The notes below the pieces were generated by a model. That model saw only the letters and a list, made by a program, of their open reading frames with translations. It was not told the DNA's origin and searched no databases. Shown piece after piece: positions 53,492 through 63,288 of a stretch of DNA of 64,000 bases. The position numbers and the translations under genes were made by a program. Numbering within the stretch: the stretch's first letter is position 1; every line of letters starts with the position of its first letter. Source of the stretch: Thermoguttaceae bacterium (GTDB lineage: Bacteria; Planctomycetota; Planctomycetia; Pirellulales; Thermoguttaceae); contig JAFQXE010000038.1 of assembly GCA_017407125.1 (NCBI GenBank), forward strand, positions 62,001 through 126,000, in the 5' to 3' direction.

Positions 53492-53561
53492 CGGACGCGA
53501 CAGCGTTCCTCTAAAACCGCGTAGCGGTTTAATATTAATAGCCATGGGTTTTAACCCACGG
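53492..53561. repeat. Dispersed repeat family C, inverted copy
   Basis: Reads GGACGCGACAGCGTTCC, AACCGCGTAGCGGTT, then CCATGGGTTTTAACCCACGG. It is the reverse of the order seen at 15669. It falsely extends the open frame of the gene at 50876. A CCCTATT heptamer array follows at 53604-53637. Confidence 0.75.
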
Positions 53562-53643
53562 AGCGAGTTGCGAGATTTTGATATTAATAAGGGAGTAGAA
53601 AAACTCTACTCCCTATTTCCTGCTCCCTATTTCCTACAGTCTA

Positions 53644-54615
53644 TTAATCTTCTCCCAAGCCGTTTTCGGGCGAGCCGCCGTTTCGAGTTCCCAGCGCCTT
53701 GTAAACGGCTGTGTCCATATTTTTGTTTAAGAACGAAACGCTTCCGTCAGCTTTAGAAGCGTTAACGCCGTCTACGTGGTCGCTTCCCATTGGAAGATGG
53801 TTAAACGGAACGTTATCGCCAATACGGTCGTAAGGAGCGTCAATTTCGTATCTGATAACTTTGAAAGCGTACATGCCGCGGTTTTCGTTTGCGCCCAAGA
53901 CCCACGGACGGACGTTTCCCGCTTGAGTAGAATACGCGCCAGAAGAGTCTTTCTGAATGTATTCGCTTGCTAAAAGCGTGTTGCTCAAGCCGTCTGTAAC
54001 CATGCTGACTTTGATTGCTTTCATCCAGGTGAACATACCGTTATCCGGCAAATTCCCGTATGTTCCCCCGGAAACTTCTGGCGCAACCGCATACTTTTCT
54101 CCCTCTTTGGCGTTTATTTCTTCCGTGGAACGAATCACGCCGCCGACGCCGTTGTACGTCCACAACGCGCCGTACTTGTAATAGATTGCTTCCGTGCAGA
54201 GAACCTCGCGCTGATAGGACGGACAGTAATACATGGGAATAATTGTTGTCAGAGCTGCCGGACGCGGGTTCTGATAATACATTTGCTTGGAGGAATAGCT
54301 GAAGTCAATCGTATCGTATAAAACCTGCTGGTCAATGAATGGAAGAATAAAAACCGCGAAACTGTGATTGAAAGCGCCTTCTTCTTTGCCTTCGGAATAT
54401 TTTCTCATGCCGTTTCCGGGAGGAAACGTTTCCATGTTGAAATTTGAATAGGCATGACACGCCAAAGCGATCTGCTTGAGATTGTTAGAACATTTCATTT
54501 TTCGCGCCGCTTCTCGCGCTGACTGAACTGCCGGTAAAAGCAATCCAACCAGAAGACCAATAATCGCAATGACGACCAGCAATTCTACCAGTGTGAATCC
54601 GTTCTTTTTACTCAT
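53644..54615 (-). CDS. DUF1559 protein with prepilin-type N-terminus
   Basis: This 323-residue protein opens with a type IV prepilin signal: a short basic leader MSKKNG, then FTLVELLVVIAIIGLLVGLL, with cleavage expected after Gly6 and glutamate at position 5 of the mature protein. LLPAVQSAREAARKMKCSNN, then LKQIALACHAY, is the typical start of the DUF1559 (SBP_bac_10) family, which is greatly expanded in planctomycetes. The C-terminal GSDHVDGVNASKADGSVSFL is the usual H-x-G-G/N-x-x-x-A-DGS motif. The protein is a pseudopilin-like exported subunit; its exact role is unknown. A plausible promoter is found upstream. Confidence 0.9.
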   Translation of the reverse strand: MSKKNGFTLVELLVVIAIIGLLVGLLLPAVQSAREAARKMKCSNNLKQIALACHAYSNFNMETFPPGNGMRKYSEGKEEGAFNHSFAVFILPFIDQQVLYDTIDFSYSSKQMYYQNPRPAALTTIIPMYYCPSYQREVLCTEAIYYKYGALWTYNGVGGVIRSTEEINAKEGEKYAVAPEVSGGTYGNLPDNGMFTWMKAIKVSMVTDGLSNTLLASEYIQKDSSGAYSTQAGNVRPWVLGANENRGMYAFKVIRYEIDAPYDRIGDNVPFNHLPMGSDHVDGVNASKADGSVSFLNKNMDTAVYKALGTRNGGSPENGLGED

Positions 54616-54709
54616 GATTTTTTTACAAGGACGTAACGCTTAGCGCTCCGGTCGGGGGAACTGTTCCGTCCGGGACGCTAAAACAGGAGTTTAATTATTC
54701 CCAAGTAAT

Positions 54710-54738
54710 AATATATTCGATTCTAAAGAGATTTACAA
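54710..54738 (-). promoter_or_regulatory. Promoter of the DUF1559 gene
   Basis: On the minus strand TTGTAA and TATATT are separated by 17 bases, 94 bases upstream of the start at 54615. Confidence 0.45.
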
Positions 54739-54792
54739 GGGGGAACAAGAGAATTTTGCAAATAAATTACAAATCTTTTTATAAATTAATAT

Positions 54793-54987
54793 GGAGTGCG
54801 ACGGCTTGCCGTCGCTTTTATATGAAAAGAGTTGAGAATATTCATAAAAGCGATTCGTGCCAATAACGTATGAACCCTGATAAGTTAAGATATGAAAACA
54901 TCGTTCGTTGCGTTAATGGCACGAATATAATTTTTCGACGTTAGCAGCGGTATTGGTAATGAAAGCGACGGCAAGCCGTCGCACTCC
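54793..54987. repeat. Nested-palindrome MITE-like element
   Basis: The ends are perfect 26-base inverted repeats (GGAGTGCGACGGCTTGCCGT, then CGCTTT), each itself a palindrome around GCGACGGCTTGCCGTCGC. Inside, ATTCGTGCCAATAACG pairs with CGTTAATGGCACGAAT with one mismatch. The end GGAGTGCG links it to family A. A CTCCTAA heptamer array follows at 54991-55018 and runs into the stop of the next gene. The spacer 54616-55002 holds no gene. Confidence 0.8.
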
Positions 54988-55002
54988 AAACACTCCTAAC
55001 TC

Positions 55003-58000
55003 CTAACTCCTAACTCGCTTTCGCAAGTACAGCAAACCCATCGCCCCAAGCGCCATCAGCGCCCACGTTGACGGTTCCGGGACGGAGTTGGCGTCTACCG
55101 TGGCGGAAAGGACGCCAGTGTCGGAATCGTATTCCAGATTCGTCAGGAACGACGGATAGGAAAGAATTACGTTGTCGTCGAAATCTTCAATTCCTATAGG
55201 AAGCTGGAAACTGAGATTCTGGCCCGGCGAAATGGACGTTCCAGCTCCCATTGCCAGAGATACAATCGACCCTTCTTCAAACTCAGCAGCGCCCGCGCCT
55301 GTGCCAGCGCTGTTGAGAACAGTGAGCGAGTCCGTTCCTGTATTGTCAAACTCCATCAGCAACGTGGCGCCGCTGTTGAGCGTGAAAGAGCCGGTAATTT
55401 CCAGCGACCCAATCGAGTTGCCGGGCGAGAATACCACAGTGGAATTATCGGCGTCAGCAAGACCGACTTCCAGAGAGCCGGTAAAGTATTCTTTCATATC
55501 CAGACGACCGGAGGAAACGACCAGACTGTAGATGTCAACTGCGCCCTGAGCCGCATTGATCTGCAGGGTTCCTTCGCCGGTTTTGATGAGTTTCGCGGCG
55601 GAGCCGGAAATCGGAGAATTGATCAACGTCTGTTTGCCTTCGTCAACCTGAAAGTACGTTCCTTCGGGAGATGTCAGATTGATTTGGACAGCTTTCCACC
55701 AGATTGACTCAACGCCGGGATTGGCTCCGGAAATCACCGTGCCTTTGCCGAGGTTGACAGTCGGAATAACGTTGTTGGTATATGAGCCCTCTCGAGGATA
55801 CGTAACGTTAACAACCGACAGCGTCCCGTCGTCAAGCGTAAGCGTTGTGTCAACCGCGTAAGTTTTGTAATTTACGTTGCCAAATTGGACAAAATCAGTC
55901 GTTAAAGAACCTCCATTGGTAATTGTAACGGCGCCTGTTGCGTTTGTTCCGCGACCGTGCAGAGCAACGCTGTTTGCTGTTACTGTTCCGCCGTCGATAT
56001 TGAGCGTACCGGGCATCGTAACGCCGGGATAAATAATGTTGGCGGTAAGCGTCGCGTCTTTGTAGACGTTGACCGTCCCGCTGCCAGCGCCGCCGTCGCG
56101 TCCGATTTTAACGGTGTCCGTTACCTCGATTGTGCCGTAGTTGTCGACAAGACCAGTTCCATAGGAACCGACTTGAATATCCAAACTTTTGAGGGTTCCG
56201 CCTTTTTGGACGGTGATTGTTCCAGATTGCCCTGCGACCGCTGCAAGTTTCATGTTGACTGTGGATTCAAAGCTGCCGCCGTTTTCTACGAGGATCGTTC
56301 CGTTTCCGTTTGAACCAACCGTAACGCTTCCCTTCGCGGTAACGCTGCCGCCGTTTTTAACGTCGACAAGACCCTCGCCATAGGAACCGACAAACAGGTT
56401 TGTGTTACTTGTCAGGGAGCCGCCATCGTAGACGGTAATCGTTCCCTTGGATCCGCCGGAGTGTTCCGCAAGACGAAGCAGAGCGCTTGAGGTCATCGTT
56501 CCGTAAATATTCAGATTACCCGTTCCCCAGGATCCGACTTGAATTTCCTGGCTTCCCGCAGCGTAAGTAACGCCGCTGGCGATGTTGACAGTACCAGTGG
56601 AGTTTTTGTCAGCGCTGGTTTCGCCGCCGATGTACAGTTTCAAATTGCCAGCGTTTTGGGACGTTGTTTCCGTTTTAACGCTGCCGCTGTTGATATTCCA
56701 CGTTCCGTTTCCTTGTTTTCCAACAAAGGAAATACCGCCGCCGAGAATTGTCAAAGAGCCGGATTCCGCGCCGTTATAATTGACAACCGCGCCGTTGTCG
56801 ACTCTCAAATAACCCAATCGAAGCGCGTTGGCGTTGAGAGAATCGGTCGTTCCAAAGTTCGTTACGCCAGCCGTGGTTTCGAATCCGGTACTGCTGATAT
56901 TGGCGGAATAGTTGAGCGTTGCCGCCCCGGACTTAATCAATCGTCCAGTTTTATTCCCGCCTGTCGCCGCATTGGAATAGTAATCGCTTTTAATATTTCG
57001 AGTAAAGTTGATCTCGCCAGACGTTTGAGCCAATTCCAGCGTCGCGTACATGTCTGCGGCGGAAGACGTAACAGTAATTTCGCTTGTTGATGAACCAAGC
57101 GTTCCGTAGTCGGTAAGACGAATCGTTCCCGCTTCAATAGATGTATTTTTTGAGTACGTATTCGCTGCGGAGAAAACTAAAACGCCTTTTCCCGTTTTAA
57201 CAACGTTGGGTCTTGAATTTGCAGCAATTTTACTGTCAAATATAACGGCGTTTACCGTCAACATGGCATTTTCAGCGACATCGAACAGACCGCCGCTTTC
57301 GGTATGATTGTCGTTGCGAATTGAAATTCTGTTAGCGTCAATGACGTTCGTCGTTCCACCCGTTACGTGAATGCCGTTGTCGATAATATAGTTGCCGTAA
57401 TCGTCGCCCTGGTCGGTGGGAGTTGTTATGGTAAATTTGCCCTCATTGAGATACATGACGCATCCCATTGTAATGTGACCAGATGTAACGTTTATTGAGC
57501 CGCCGTCATTAAGATTGAGTCTGCTAACGGCGCCCGCTCCATATCCTAAAACCGTACCGGATCCGCTTAGGACGGCAGTCGATCCTTCAACGGTTATAAC
57601 GCTTTGTTTTGCAAACGTCCCCGTTTCGCCAGTTCTGGTAAGCGTCAGCGTTCCGTCTGTAACTTTAACTTCCCCCTTAAAGCCAGAGGCGTTATTCAGA
57701 ACCAGTTCGCCTGTCCCCGTCTTTTTTATTGTTCCCGTTCCGGAAATAACGTTACTAACTGTTTGTTTTGTATTATGTGCGAATTCCAGCGTCGCCGACG
57801 CGTCATCGGCAGAAGGCGTAACTGTAACGGCGCCTGTTTCAGCGCCGAGCGTTCCGTTTTCAGTCAGACGAAGCGTTCCTTCGCTGATGGTTGTAGCTCC
57901 GGTATAGGTATTGGCGCCGGAAAGCGTCAGCGTTGAAGAGTCTTTCTTGGTTACCGCGCCGCTTCCGGAAATAACGCCCGAGAACGTCGAATCTGAAGAG

Positions 58001-59046
58001 TTATTAAGCGTCAAAGTCTTTCCGCCGTTATTAATCGTTCCGGAGCCGGTCAGATTGTTTAATTGCTGCGCGGCAGACATAGTAATCGCGCCGTTATTTA
58101 TTACGGAAGAAGAACTGGCAATAGCGTTCTCCGCGCCCAGAGAAAGCGTTCCTGCGGAAATCTCCGTTGTTAGCGTATATGAACTAACGCCAGTAAGAGA
58201 CAGTTCTCCTGCGCCTTCCTTTTTAAGACCAACTGTACTTCCAAATATATCAGAGTTGATGGTCAGCTTGGCGTTTTCGGAAACGTTAAATTTGCCGCCT
58301 GAATTTCTGAGCAATACACGACTTGCGTCGATCATGTTTCTGGTATCGCCGGTTACGTTTATAACGTTGTCAAGGATAAAGTTACCGTAAGAGGCAGCTC
58401 CAGAGCCTGTAGCTGTCATTTTGCCATAATTCATATAGACAGGGTAGGGAATAGTCATGTGACTGCCGCTATTGCTGTTGTGGACAGTTCCGCCGTTTAA
58501 TATATTGAGCTTACCAGTATTCCAGGAGTAATACATGATAGCGCCAGCGCCGTCAAGAACAGCGCTTGCCCCATCGACAGTAATAATATTGTTGCTGAGG
58601 AAAGATCCATTGGTTCCGGTAGCATTGAGCGACAATGTCCCTTCTTTAATATAAACGTTTCCAACCAAAATGCGTTTACTGTCCACAGTCAGCGTTCCAG
58701 CGCCGGTTTTATATAATGTAATGGCTCTGGTTGAACCGTAATCATTACTAGCCAGTTGTTGGGTAAGAGTCAGAGTACTGCCCGAATCAATTTTGAATGT
58801 TGAATCTCCGGTAAGAGTTAATGAACCGGTAGCTTTGTTTTCTCCGCTTGAGCTTGTTACCGCAGGCGTGTCGCCTTCGTCTGCCAAAGAATGGGCGTTG
58901 GAATCTGTCTGACCGCCCGACAGGGAGATCGTTTCCGCCTGAGCAAACGCGGTTAGAAACGCCAGCGCGGCTGCGGCAATAAAAATCTTACCGAATTTTG
59001 AAAAGCAGGAAACGGAAAGGGTTTGCAAACGACGGTTATTCTTCAT
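55003..59046 (-). CDS. Giant beta-strand-repeat PEP-CTERM surface protein, paralogue 1
   Basis: This 1347-residue protein has a signal peptide (start MKNNRRLQTL; core IFIAAAALAFLTAFA, cut after QAE region). The body is a long Gly/Thr/Ser-rich series of autotransporter-associated beta-strand repeats (LSGANTYTGATTISEGTLRL and similar), expected to form a beta-helix. The C-terminus is VPEPSTWALMALGAMGLLYL followed by RKRVRS. About 700 residues (roughly 425-1125) are nearly identical to the next gene, while both ends differ. It is probably exported and anchored through the PEP-CTERM system; no beta-barrel autotransporter domain is present. The ribosome site is CGGAGCAAT ahead of the ATG. Confidence 0.85.
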   Translation of the reverse strand: MKNNRRLQTLSVSCFSKFGKIFIAAAALAFLTAFAQAETISLSGGQTDSNAHSLADEGDTPAVTSSSGENKATGSLTLTGDSTFKIDSGSTLTLTQQLASNDYGSTRAITLYKTGAGTLTVDSKRILVGNVYIKEGTLSLNATGTNGSFLSNNIITVDGASAVLDGAGAIMYYSWNTGKLNILNGGTVHNSNSGSHMTIPYPVYMNYGKMTATGSGAASYGNFILDNVINVTGDTRNMIDASRVLLRNSGGKFNVSENAKLTINSDIFGSTVGLKKEGAGELSLTGVSSYTLTTEISAGTLSLGAENAIASSSSVINNGAITMSAAQQLNNLTGSGTINNGGKTLTLNNSSDSTFSGVISGSGAVTKKDSSTLTLSGANTYTGATTISEGTLRLTENGTLGAETGAVTVTPSADDASATLEFAHNTKQTVSNVISGTGTIKKTGTGELVLNNASGFKGEVKVTDGTLTLTRTGETGTFAKQSVITVEGSTAVLSGSGTVLGYGAGAVSRLNLNDGGSINVTSGHITMGCVMYLNEGKFTITTPTDQGDDYGNYIIDNGIHVTGGTTNVIDANRISIRNDNHTESGGLFDVAENAMLTVNAVIFDSKIAANSRPNVVKTGKGVLVFSAANTYSKNTSIEAGTIRLTDYGTLGSSTSEITVTSSAADMYATLELAQTSGEINFTRNIKSDYYSNAATGGNKTGRLIKSGAATLNYSANISSTGFETTAGVTNFGTTDSLNANALRLGYLRVDNGAVVNYNGAESGSLTILGGGISFVGKQGNGTWNINSGSVKTETTSQNAGNLKLYIGGETSADKNSTGTVNIASGVTYAAGSQEIQVGSWGTGNLNIYGTMTSSALLRLAEHSGGSKGTITVYDGGSLTSNTNLFVGSYGEGLVDVKNGGSVTAKGSVTVGSNGNGTILVENGGSFESTVNMKLAAVAGQSGTITVQKGGTLKSLDIQVGSYGTGLVDNYGTIEVTDTVKIGRDGGAGSGTVNVYKDATLTANIIYPGVTMPGTLNIDGGTVTANSVALHGRGTNATGAVTITNGGSLTTDFVQFGNVNYKTYAVDTTLTLDDGTLSVVNVTYPREGSYTNNVIPTVNLGKGTVISGANPGVESIWWKAVQINLTSPEGTYFQVDEGKQTLINSPISGSAAKLIKTGEGTLQINAAQGAVDIYSLVVSSGRLDMKEYFTGSLEVGLADADNSTVVFSPGNSIGSLEITGSFTLNSGATLLMEFDNTGTDSLTVLNSAGTGAGAAEFEEGSIVSLAMGAGTSISPGQNLSFQLPIGIEDFDDNVILSYPSFLTNLEYDSDTGVLSATVDANSVPEPSTWALMALGAMGLLYLRKRVRS

Positions 59047-59157
59047 CTTATTGCTCCGAATAAACCAAAAGGGTTATTCTATTATATTAAAAGGGTTGAA
59101 ATTTATTAGTTGCGAGTTGCGAGAAGAGTTTGTGAAACTCTTGCGTTTCTAGCTACT

Positions 59158-62100
59158 CTATTTATTATAGGCTCGCTTTTTGAAAAACAGCAGCCCCATG
59201 GCGCCGAGAATCAGCAGCGCCCAAGTGGACGGTTCCGGGACGCCTTCGCCGCCGCCATTCATGCCGAGAGCGATTTGTCCTAACGTTCCGTTGTTGTCGG
59301 TCGTGTAGTACAAGTAAGTCGATTCCGGCAGAAGGTTGCTCAGTTCGTCCAGGTTGATGGACGCAATTGAGCCGGCAATGGGAGAAGCAGACGTAATAAA
59401 CGTTCCGAGGATTCCGACGTCGTCAAGCGTAATTTCGTCTCCGGTAAGCAGCAAGTCGATACTGCCGTCCAACTCCGCAGATTCAACATTGTACGGAGTT
59501 GAAAGCGTCCAGTCGCTGCCGGACTTGGTGAGCGTCAGTTTCAAAGTCGAGTTGTCGTTGAGCGTTAGCGAAGAAAACGCAACGGGAGACGTCAATTCGG
59601 AAACGTCGACAATTGCGCCGTCCATAACCGTAAGAGAGCCGGAGCCGAACGTTCCGCTATCGGTCAGTTTGAGCGTACCGGCTTCGACGGTTGTATCGCC
59701 GGCGTACGTATTGTTTGCATTCAGAACCAGCGTCCCTTCGCCCGTCTTGACGAATCCGCCGTTTCCAGCAATGGGGCTGTGGATGATGGCGGTCTTGTCA
59801 GCGTCAACCTGAATGTTCGTCCCGTCTGCGGATGTCAAATTCACGTTGACAGCCGCCCACCAGATTGATTCAACGCCGTCAACCGCTCCGGTAATTACCG
59901 TTCCTTTGCCGAGGTTGACTGTCGGAATAACTTTGTTGGTGTATGAGCCGCGAGGATACGTAACGTTGACAACCGACAGCGTCCCGTCGTCAAGCGTGAG
60001 CGTTGTATTAACGGCGTATGTTGTGTAATTTGCGTTTCCTAGCTGGAGAACTCCTGTCGTTAAAGAACCCCCGTTGGTAATTGTAACGGTTCCCGTTGCT
60101 TTGGATCCGCGACCATGCAGAGCAACTTCGTTTGCGGTTACAGTTCCGCCGTCAATGTTGAGTACGCCTGCCATCGTAACGCCAGGATAAATAATGTTGG
60201 CAGAAAGCGTTGCGCCTTCGTAGACGTTGACCACGCCGGTGTTATCGGGTCCGTCGCGACCGATTTTAACGGTGTCCGTTACCTCGATTGTACCGTAGTT
60301 GTTAACAATGCCATCGCCCCAGGATCCGACTTGAATGTCCAGACTTTTGAGATAGCCGCCGTTTTGAACGGTGATTGTTCCGGTATTAGTAGTGTGTGCT
60401 GCAAGTTTCATGTTGACGGTGGATTCAAATCTTCCGCCGCTTTCTACGAGAATCTCGCCGTCTCCGTAGGAACCGACTGTAACGCTTCCCTTCGCGGTAA
60501 CGCTGCCGCCGTTTTTAACGTCGACAAGCCCATCGCCATAGGAACCGACAAACAGGTTTGAATTGCTCGTCAGAGAGCCGCCGTCGTAGACGGTAATCGT
60601 ACCAGACGACCCGCCGGAATGTTCAGCAAGGCGAAGCAGGGCGCTTGTGGTCATCGTTCCGTAAATATTCAGATTACCCGTTCCCCAGGATCCGACTTGA
60701 ATTTCCTGACTTCCCGCAGCGTAGGTAACGCCGCTGGCGATGTTGACCGTACCGACAGAAGCGTTGTCAGCGTTGGTTTCGCCGCCGATGTACAGTTTCA
60801 AATTGGCGGCGTTGCCGGACGTTGTTTCTGTTTTAATGCTGCCGCTGTTGATATTCCACGTCCCGTTACCTTGTTTCCCGACGAACGAAATGCCGCCGCC
60901 GAGAATCGTCATGGAGCCGGTTTCCGTGCCGTTGTAATTGACGGTCGCGCCGTTGTCGACTCTCAAATAGCCCAATCGAAGCGCGTTGGCGTTGGGAGCG
61001 GCTTCTGTTCCGAAGTTCGTTACGCCAGCCGTGGTTTCAAAGCCGGTGCTGGAAATATTGCCGGAGAAGTTGAGCGTTGCCGCGCCGGACTTGATCAGTC
61101 TTCCGGTTTGAGTCCCGCCCGTCGCCGCATTGGAATAGTAGTTACTCTTAACGTTTCGAGTAAAGTTGATCTCGCCGGATTCCTGAGCCAGTTCCAGCGT
61201 CGCGTACATCTTTTCATCAGAAGACGTAACAGTAATATCGGTTGTTGCCGAACCGAGCGTTCCGTTTCCAGTCAGCTTGAGCGTACCCGCTTGAATAACA
61301 GTGTCTTTTGAGTAGGTATTCGCTGCGGAGAAAACTAAAACGCCTTTCCCCGTTTTAACAACGTTGGGTCTTTTATCGCTGGCAATTGCGCTGTCAAAGA
61401 CGACGGCGTTTACCGTCAACATAGCGCCTTCAGCGACATCGAACAGACCGCCGCTTTCAGTGTGATCGTCGTTGCGAATTGAAACCCTGTTAACGTCAAT
61501 TACGTTAGCTGTTCCGCCCGTTACGTGAATGCCGTTATCGATAATAAAGCTGCCGTAGGAGTCGCCCTGGTCGTCGGGATTGGTTATGGTAAATTTGCCG
61601 TCGTTGAGATACATGACGCATCCCAATGTAATGTGACCAGAGGTAACGTTTAATGAACCGCCGTTATTAAGATTGAGTCGGCTAACGGATCCCGTCCCGT
61701 AACCCAAAACCGTACCGGATCCGCTGAGAACGGCTGACGATCCTTCAACGGTTACAACGCTTTCTTTTGAAAACGTTCCCGTTCCGCCTGATTTAGTAAT
61801 CGTTAGCGTTCCGTCAGTAACCTTAACTTCTCCCTTGAAGCCAGAGGCGTCATTGAGAACCAGTTCGCCAGCTCCTGTCTTTTTAATCGTTCCCGTTCCG
61901 GAAATAGCGTTGCTAACCGTTTGTTTTGTATCATGAGCGAATTCCAACGTGGCGTTGTTAACAACTTTGCCCGATCCCAGAGTTCCCGCGCCGGAGAGTT
62001 TGAGCGTCCCTTCTGTAATCGTTGTTCCGGCAGAGTAAGTGTTGTTCCCCGCTAATACCTGCGTTCCCGTTCCGACTTTTTCGATCGCGGTTGGATAATC

Positions 62101-62667
62101 GTCGACGTTGCTTCTGTAGGTGTTCATGATCTGCCCGCTGAAGGTTGCGTCTTTATTGGCTCCGCCGAGCTGATACGTGATTGTGTGACCGGAGGACTCG
62201 TCGTTGCGAATAAATCCGGTTCCTTCCAGCGCGCCGATTGAAACGATTGCGTCTGTCGACATGGCGGTTCTGACATAGCATTTGTCGCCCAAGACCAAAG
62301 TCCCCTGACTAAACCCGGCGTTCGTACTGGCGAAATACAATCCAGTATTCGCGTCCGAGTTATGAACGTTCATCGTTCCTGTAAACGCGGTGTTGTCCCC
62401 TGTCAATTTGAGGTAATAGTTGACGCTTTTGCCGGTATAGTCAACAAACCCGCCTCCAGACAGATTTCTGGGATAGGAATGCAGCGACGCGTCTGTGATA
62501 ACAAAATACACAGTATCGTAACTGTCGGTATCGATATTGGGCGCGTTATAAATCTCCCCGTTCGTATACGTGACAGTTTGCGCCATCGCGGGAACAATCG
62601 CAGCGCACGCCAAAACAAAAATCGCCAAACAAAGGGTTTTCGGGAACTTCGTCATGGGAACAAACAT
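59158..62667 (-). CDS. Giant beta-strand-repeat PEP-CTERM surface protein, paralogue 2
   Basis: This 1169-residue protein may start at 62667 (MFVPMTKF) or at the second ATG at 62655; neither has a strong ribosome site. The signal peptide is LCLAIFVLACAAIVPAMA, cut before QTVTY. The beta-strand repeats match those of paralogue 1 over about 700 residues, including SAANTYSKDTVIQAGTLKLT, VSNAISGTGTIKKTG and VNVTYPRGSYTNKVIPTVNL. The end is VPEPSTWALLILGAMGLLFF followed by KKRAYNK. The N-terminal 230 and C-terminal 200 residues are unrelated to those of paralogue 1. A perfect consensus promoter lies 83 bases upstream, so strong expression is expected. The two genes lie 111 bases apart on the same strand. 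Confidence 0.85.
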   Translation of the reverse strand: MFVPMTKFPKTLCLAIFVLACAAIVPAMAQTVTYTNGEIYNAPNIDTDSYDTVYFVITDASLHSYPRNLSGGGFVDYTGKSVNYYLKLTGDNTAFTGTMNVHNSDANTGLYFASTNAGFSQGTLVLGDKCYVRTAMSTDAIVSIGALEGTGFIRNDESSGHTITYQLGGANKDATFSGQIMNTYRSNVDDYPTAIEKVGTGTQVLAGNNTYSAGTTITEGTLKLSGAGTLGSGKVVNNATLEFAHDTKQTVSNAISGTGTIKKTGAGELVLNDASGFKGEVKVTDGTLTITKSGGTGTFSKESVVTVEGSSAVLSGSGTVLGYGTGSVSRLNLNNGGSLNVTSGHITLGCVMYLNDGKFTITNPDDQGDSYGSFIIDNGIHVTGGTANVIDVNRVSIRNDDHTESGGLFDVAEGAMLTVNAVVFDSAIASDKRPNVVKTGKGVLVFSAANTYSKDTVIQAGTLKLTGNGTLGSATTDITVTSSDEKMYATLELAQESGEINFTRNVKSNYYSNAATGGTQTGRLIKSGAATLNFSGNISSTGFETTAGVTNFGTEAAPNANALRLGYLRVDNGATVNYNGTETGSMTILGGGISFVGKQGNGTWNINSGSIKTETTSGNAANLKLYIGGETNADNASVGTVNIASGVTYAAGSQEIQVGSWGTGNLNIYGTMTTSALLRLAEHSGGSSGTITVYDGGSLTSNSNLFVGSYGDGLVDVKNGGSVTAKGSVTVGSYGDGEILVESGGRFESTVNMKLAAHTTNTGTITVQNGGYLKSLDIQVGSWGDGIVNNYGTIEVTDTVKIGRDGPDNTGVVNVYEGATLSANIIYPGVTMAGVLNIDGGTVTANEVALHGRGSKATGTVTITNGGSLTTGVLQLGNANYTTYAVNTTLTLDDGTLSVVNVTYPRGSYTNKVIPTVNLGKGTVITGAVDGVESIWWAAVNVNLTSADGTNIQVDADKTAIIHSPIAGNGGFVKTGEGTLVLNANNTYAGDTTVEAGTLKLTDSGTFGSGSLTVMDGAIVDVSELTSPVAFSSLTLNDNSTLKLTLTKSGSDWTLSTPYNVESAELDGSIDLLLTGDEITLDDVGILGTFITSASPIAGSIASINLDELSNLLPESTYLYYTTDNNGTLGQIALGMNGGGEGVPEPSTWALLILGAMGLLFFKKRAYNK

Positions 62668-62749
62668 GAGTTCGAGGTTTATTAAAAAGGGAAAATAATT
62701 GTGTTTAATACTTACGTTTCATGCAGCGAATATATAGTTGCATAAATAT

Positions 62750-62778
62750 ATTATACTCTAAAATTTAAAAGATGTCAA
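62750..62778 (-). promoter_or_regulatory. Perfect consensus sigma-70 promoter
   Basis: On the minus strand TTGACA and TATAAT are separated by 17 bases, in AT-rich DNA upstream of paralogue 2. It is the best promoter match in the window. Confidence 0.8.
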
Positions 62779-62866
62779 AATTTTGGGGGAATTTTTATTA
62801 ATATTTTGATGGATTTTTAAAAAATAGACAAATAAGACAGTTATATTATCCAATTGTTTTTAAAAG

Positions 62867-63106
62867 GAACGCAGAGACCGCAGACTACTCGCAGAATACG
62901 CAGAAGCAAGCGACCATGTGTCATCTACGCCCGATTCTCGGGCTATGACACGATGTTCGCTTGCAAATATTTTAAAATTTTTTAAAAACATTTTAAAATT
63001 TTTTAAAAACCGGGCGGGAATCGTGGCGAAGACAACGTAGTTGGCGTAGTCGCCACATTCCCAGCCCGTCTGCGCTCTCTGCGAGGAGTCTGCGTACTCT
63101 GCGTTC
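62867..63106. repeat. Three-stem structured element, family B copy 2
   Basis: Same architecture as 37103-37318: outer arms starting GAACGCAGAG, hairpin 1 with GCAAGCGACCATGTGTCAT and its partner, and hairpin 2 with CGGGCGGGAATCGTGGCG. The tip of hairpin 1 is GCCCGA-TTC-TCGGGC, different in sequence from copy 1 but still paired. The AT linker is longer and made of TTTTAAA units. An AATTGCT heptamer array follows at 63140-63172. No gene lies between 62668 and 63288. Confidence 0.8.
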
Positions 63107-63288
63107 AAAAAAAGTACAATCAACGCACCCCGACTCGCCTAATTGCTAATTGAAAATTGCTAATTGCTAATTCCCCGCCCCCCCAGCTTGACCTCGACGG
63201 GAAAAAGCGCTACAATCTGAAATAAGTCGATTTCCCAATCGGGAATCGAGCAGTATTTTTCCCTAGTCAGAGAAAACGGAGAGAATCC

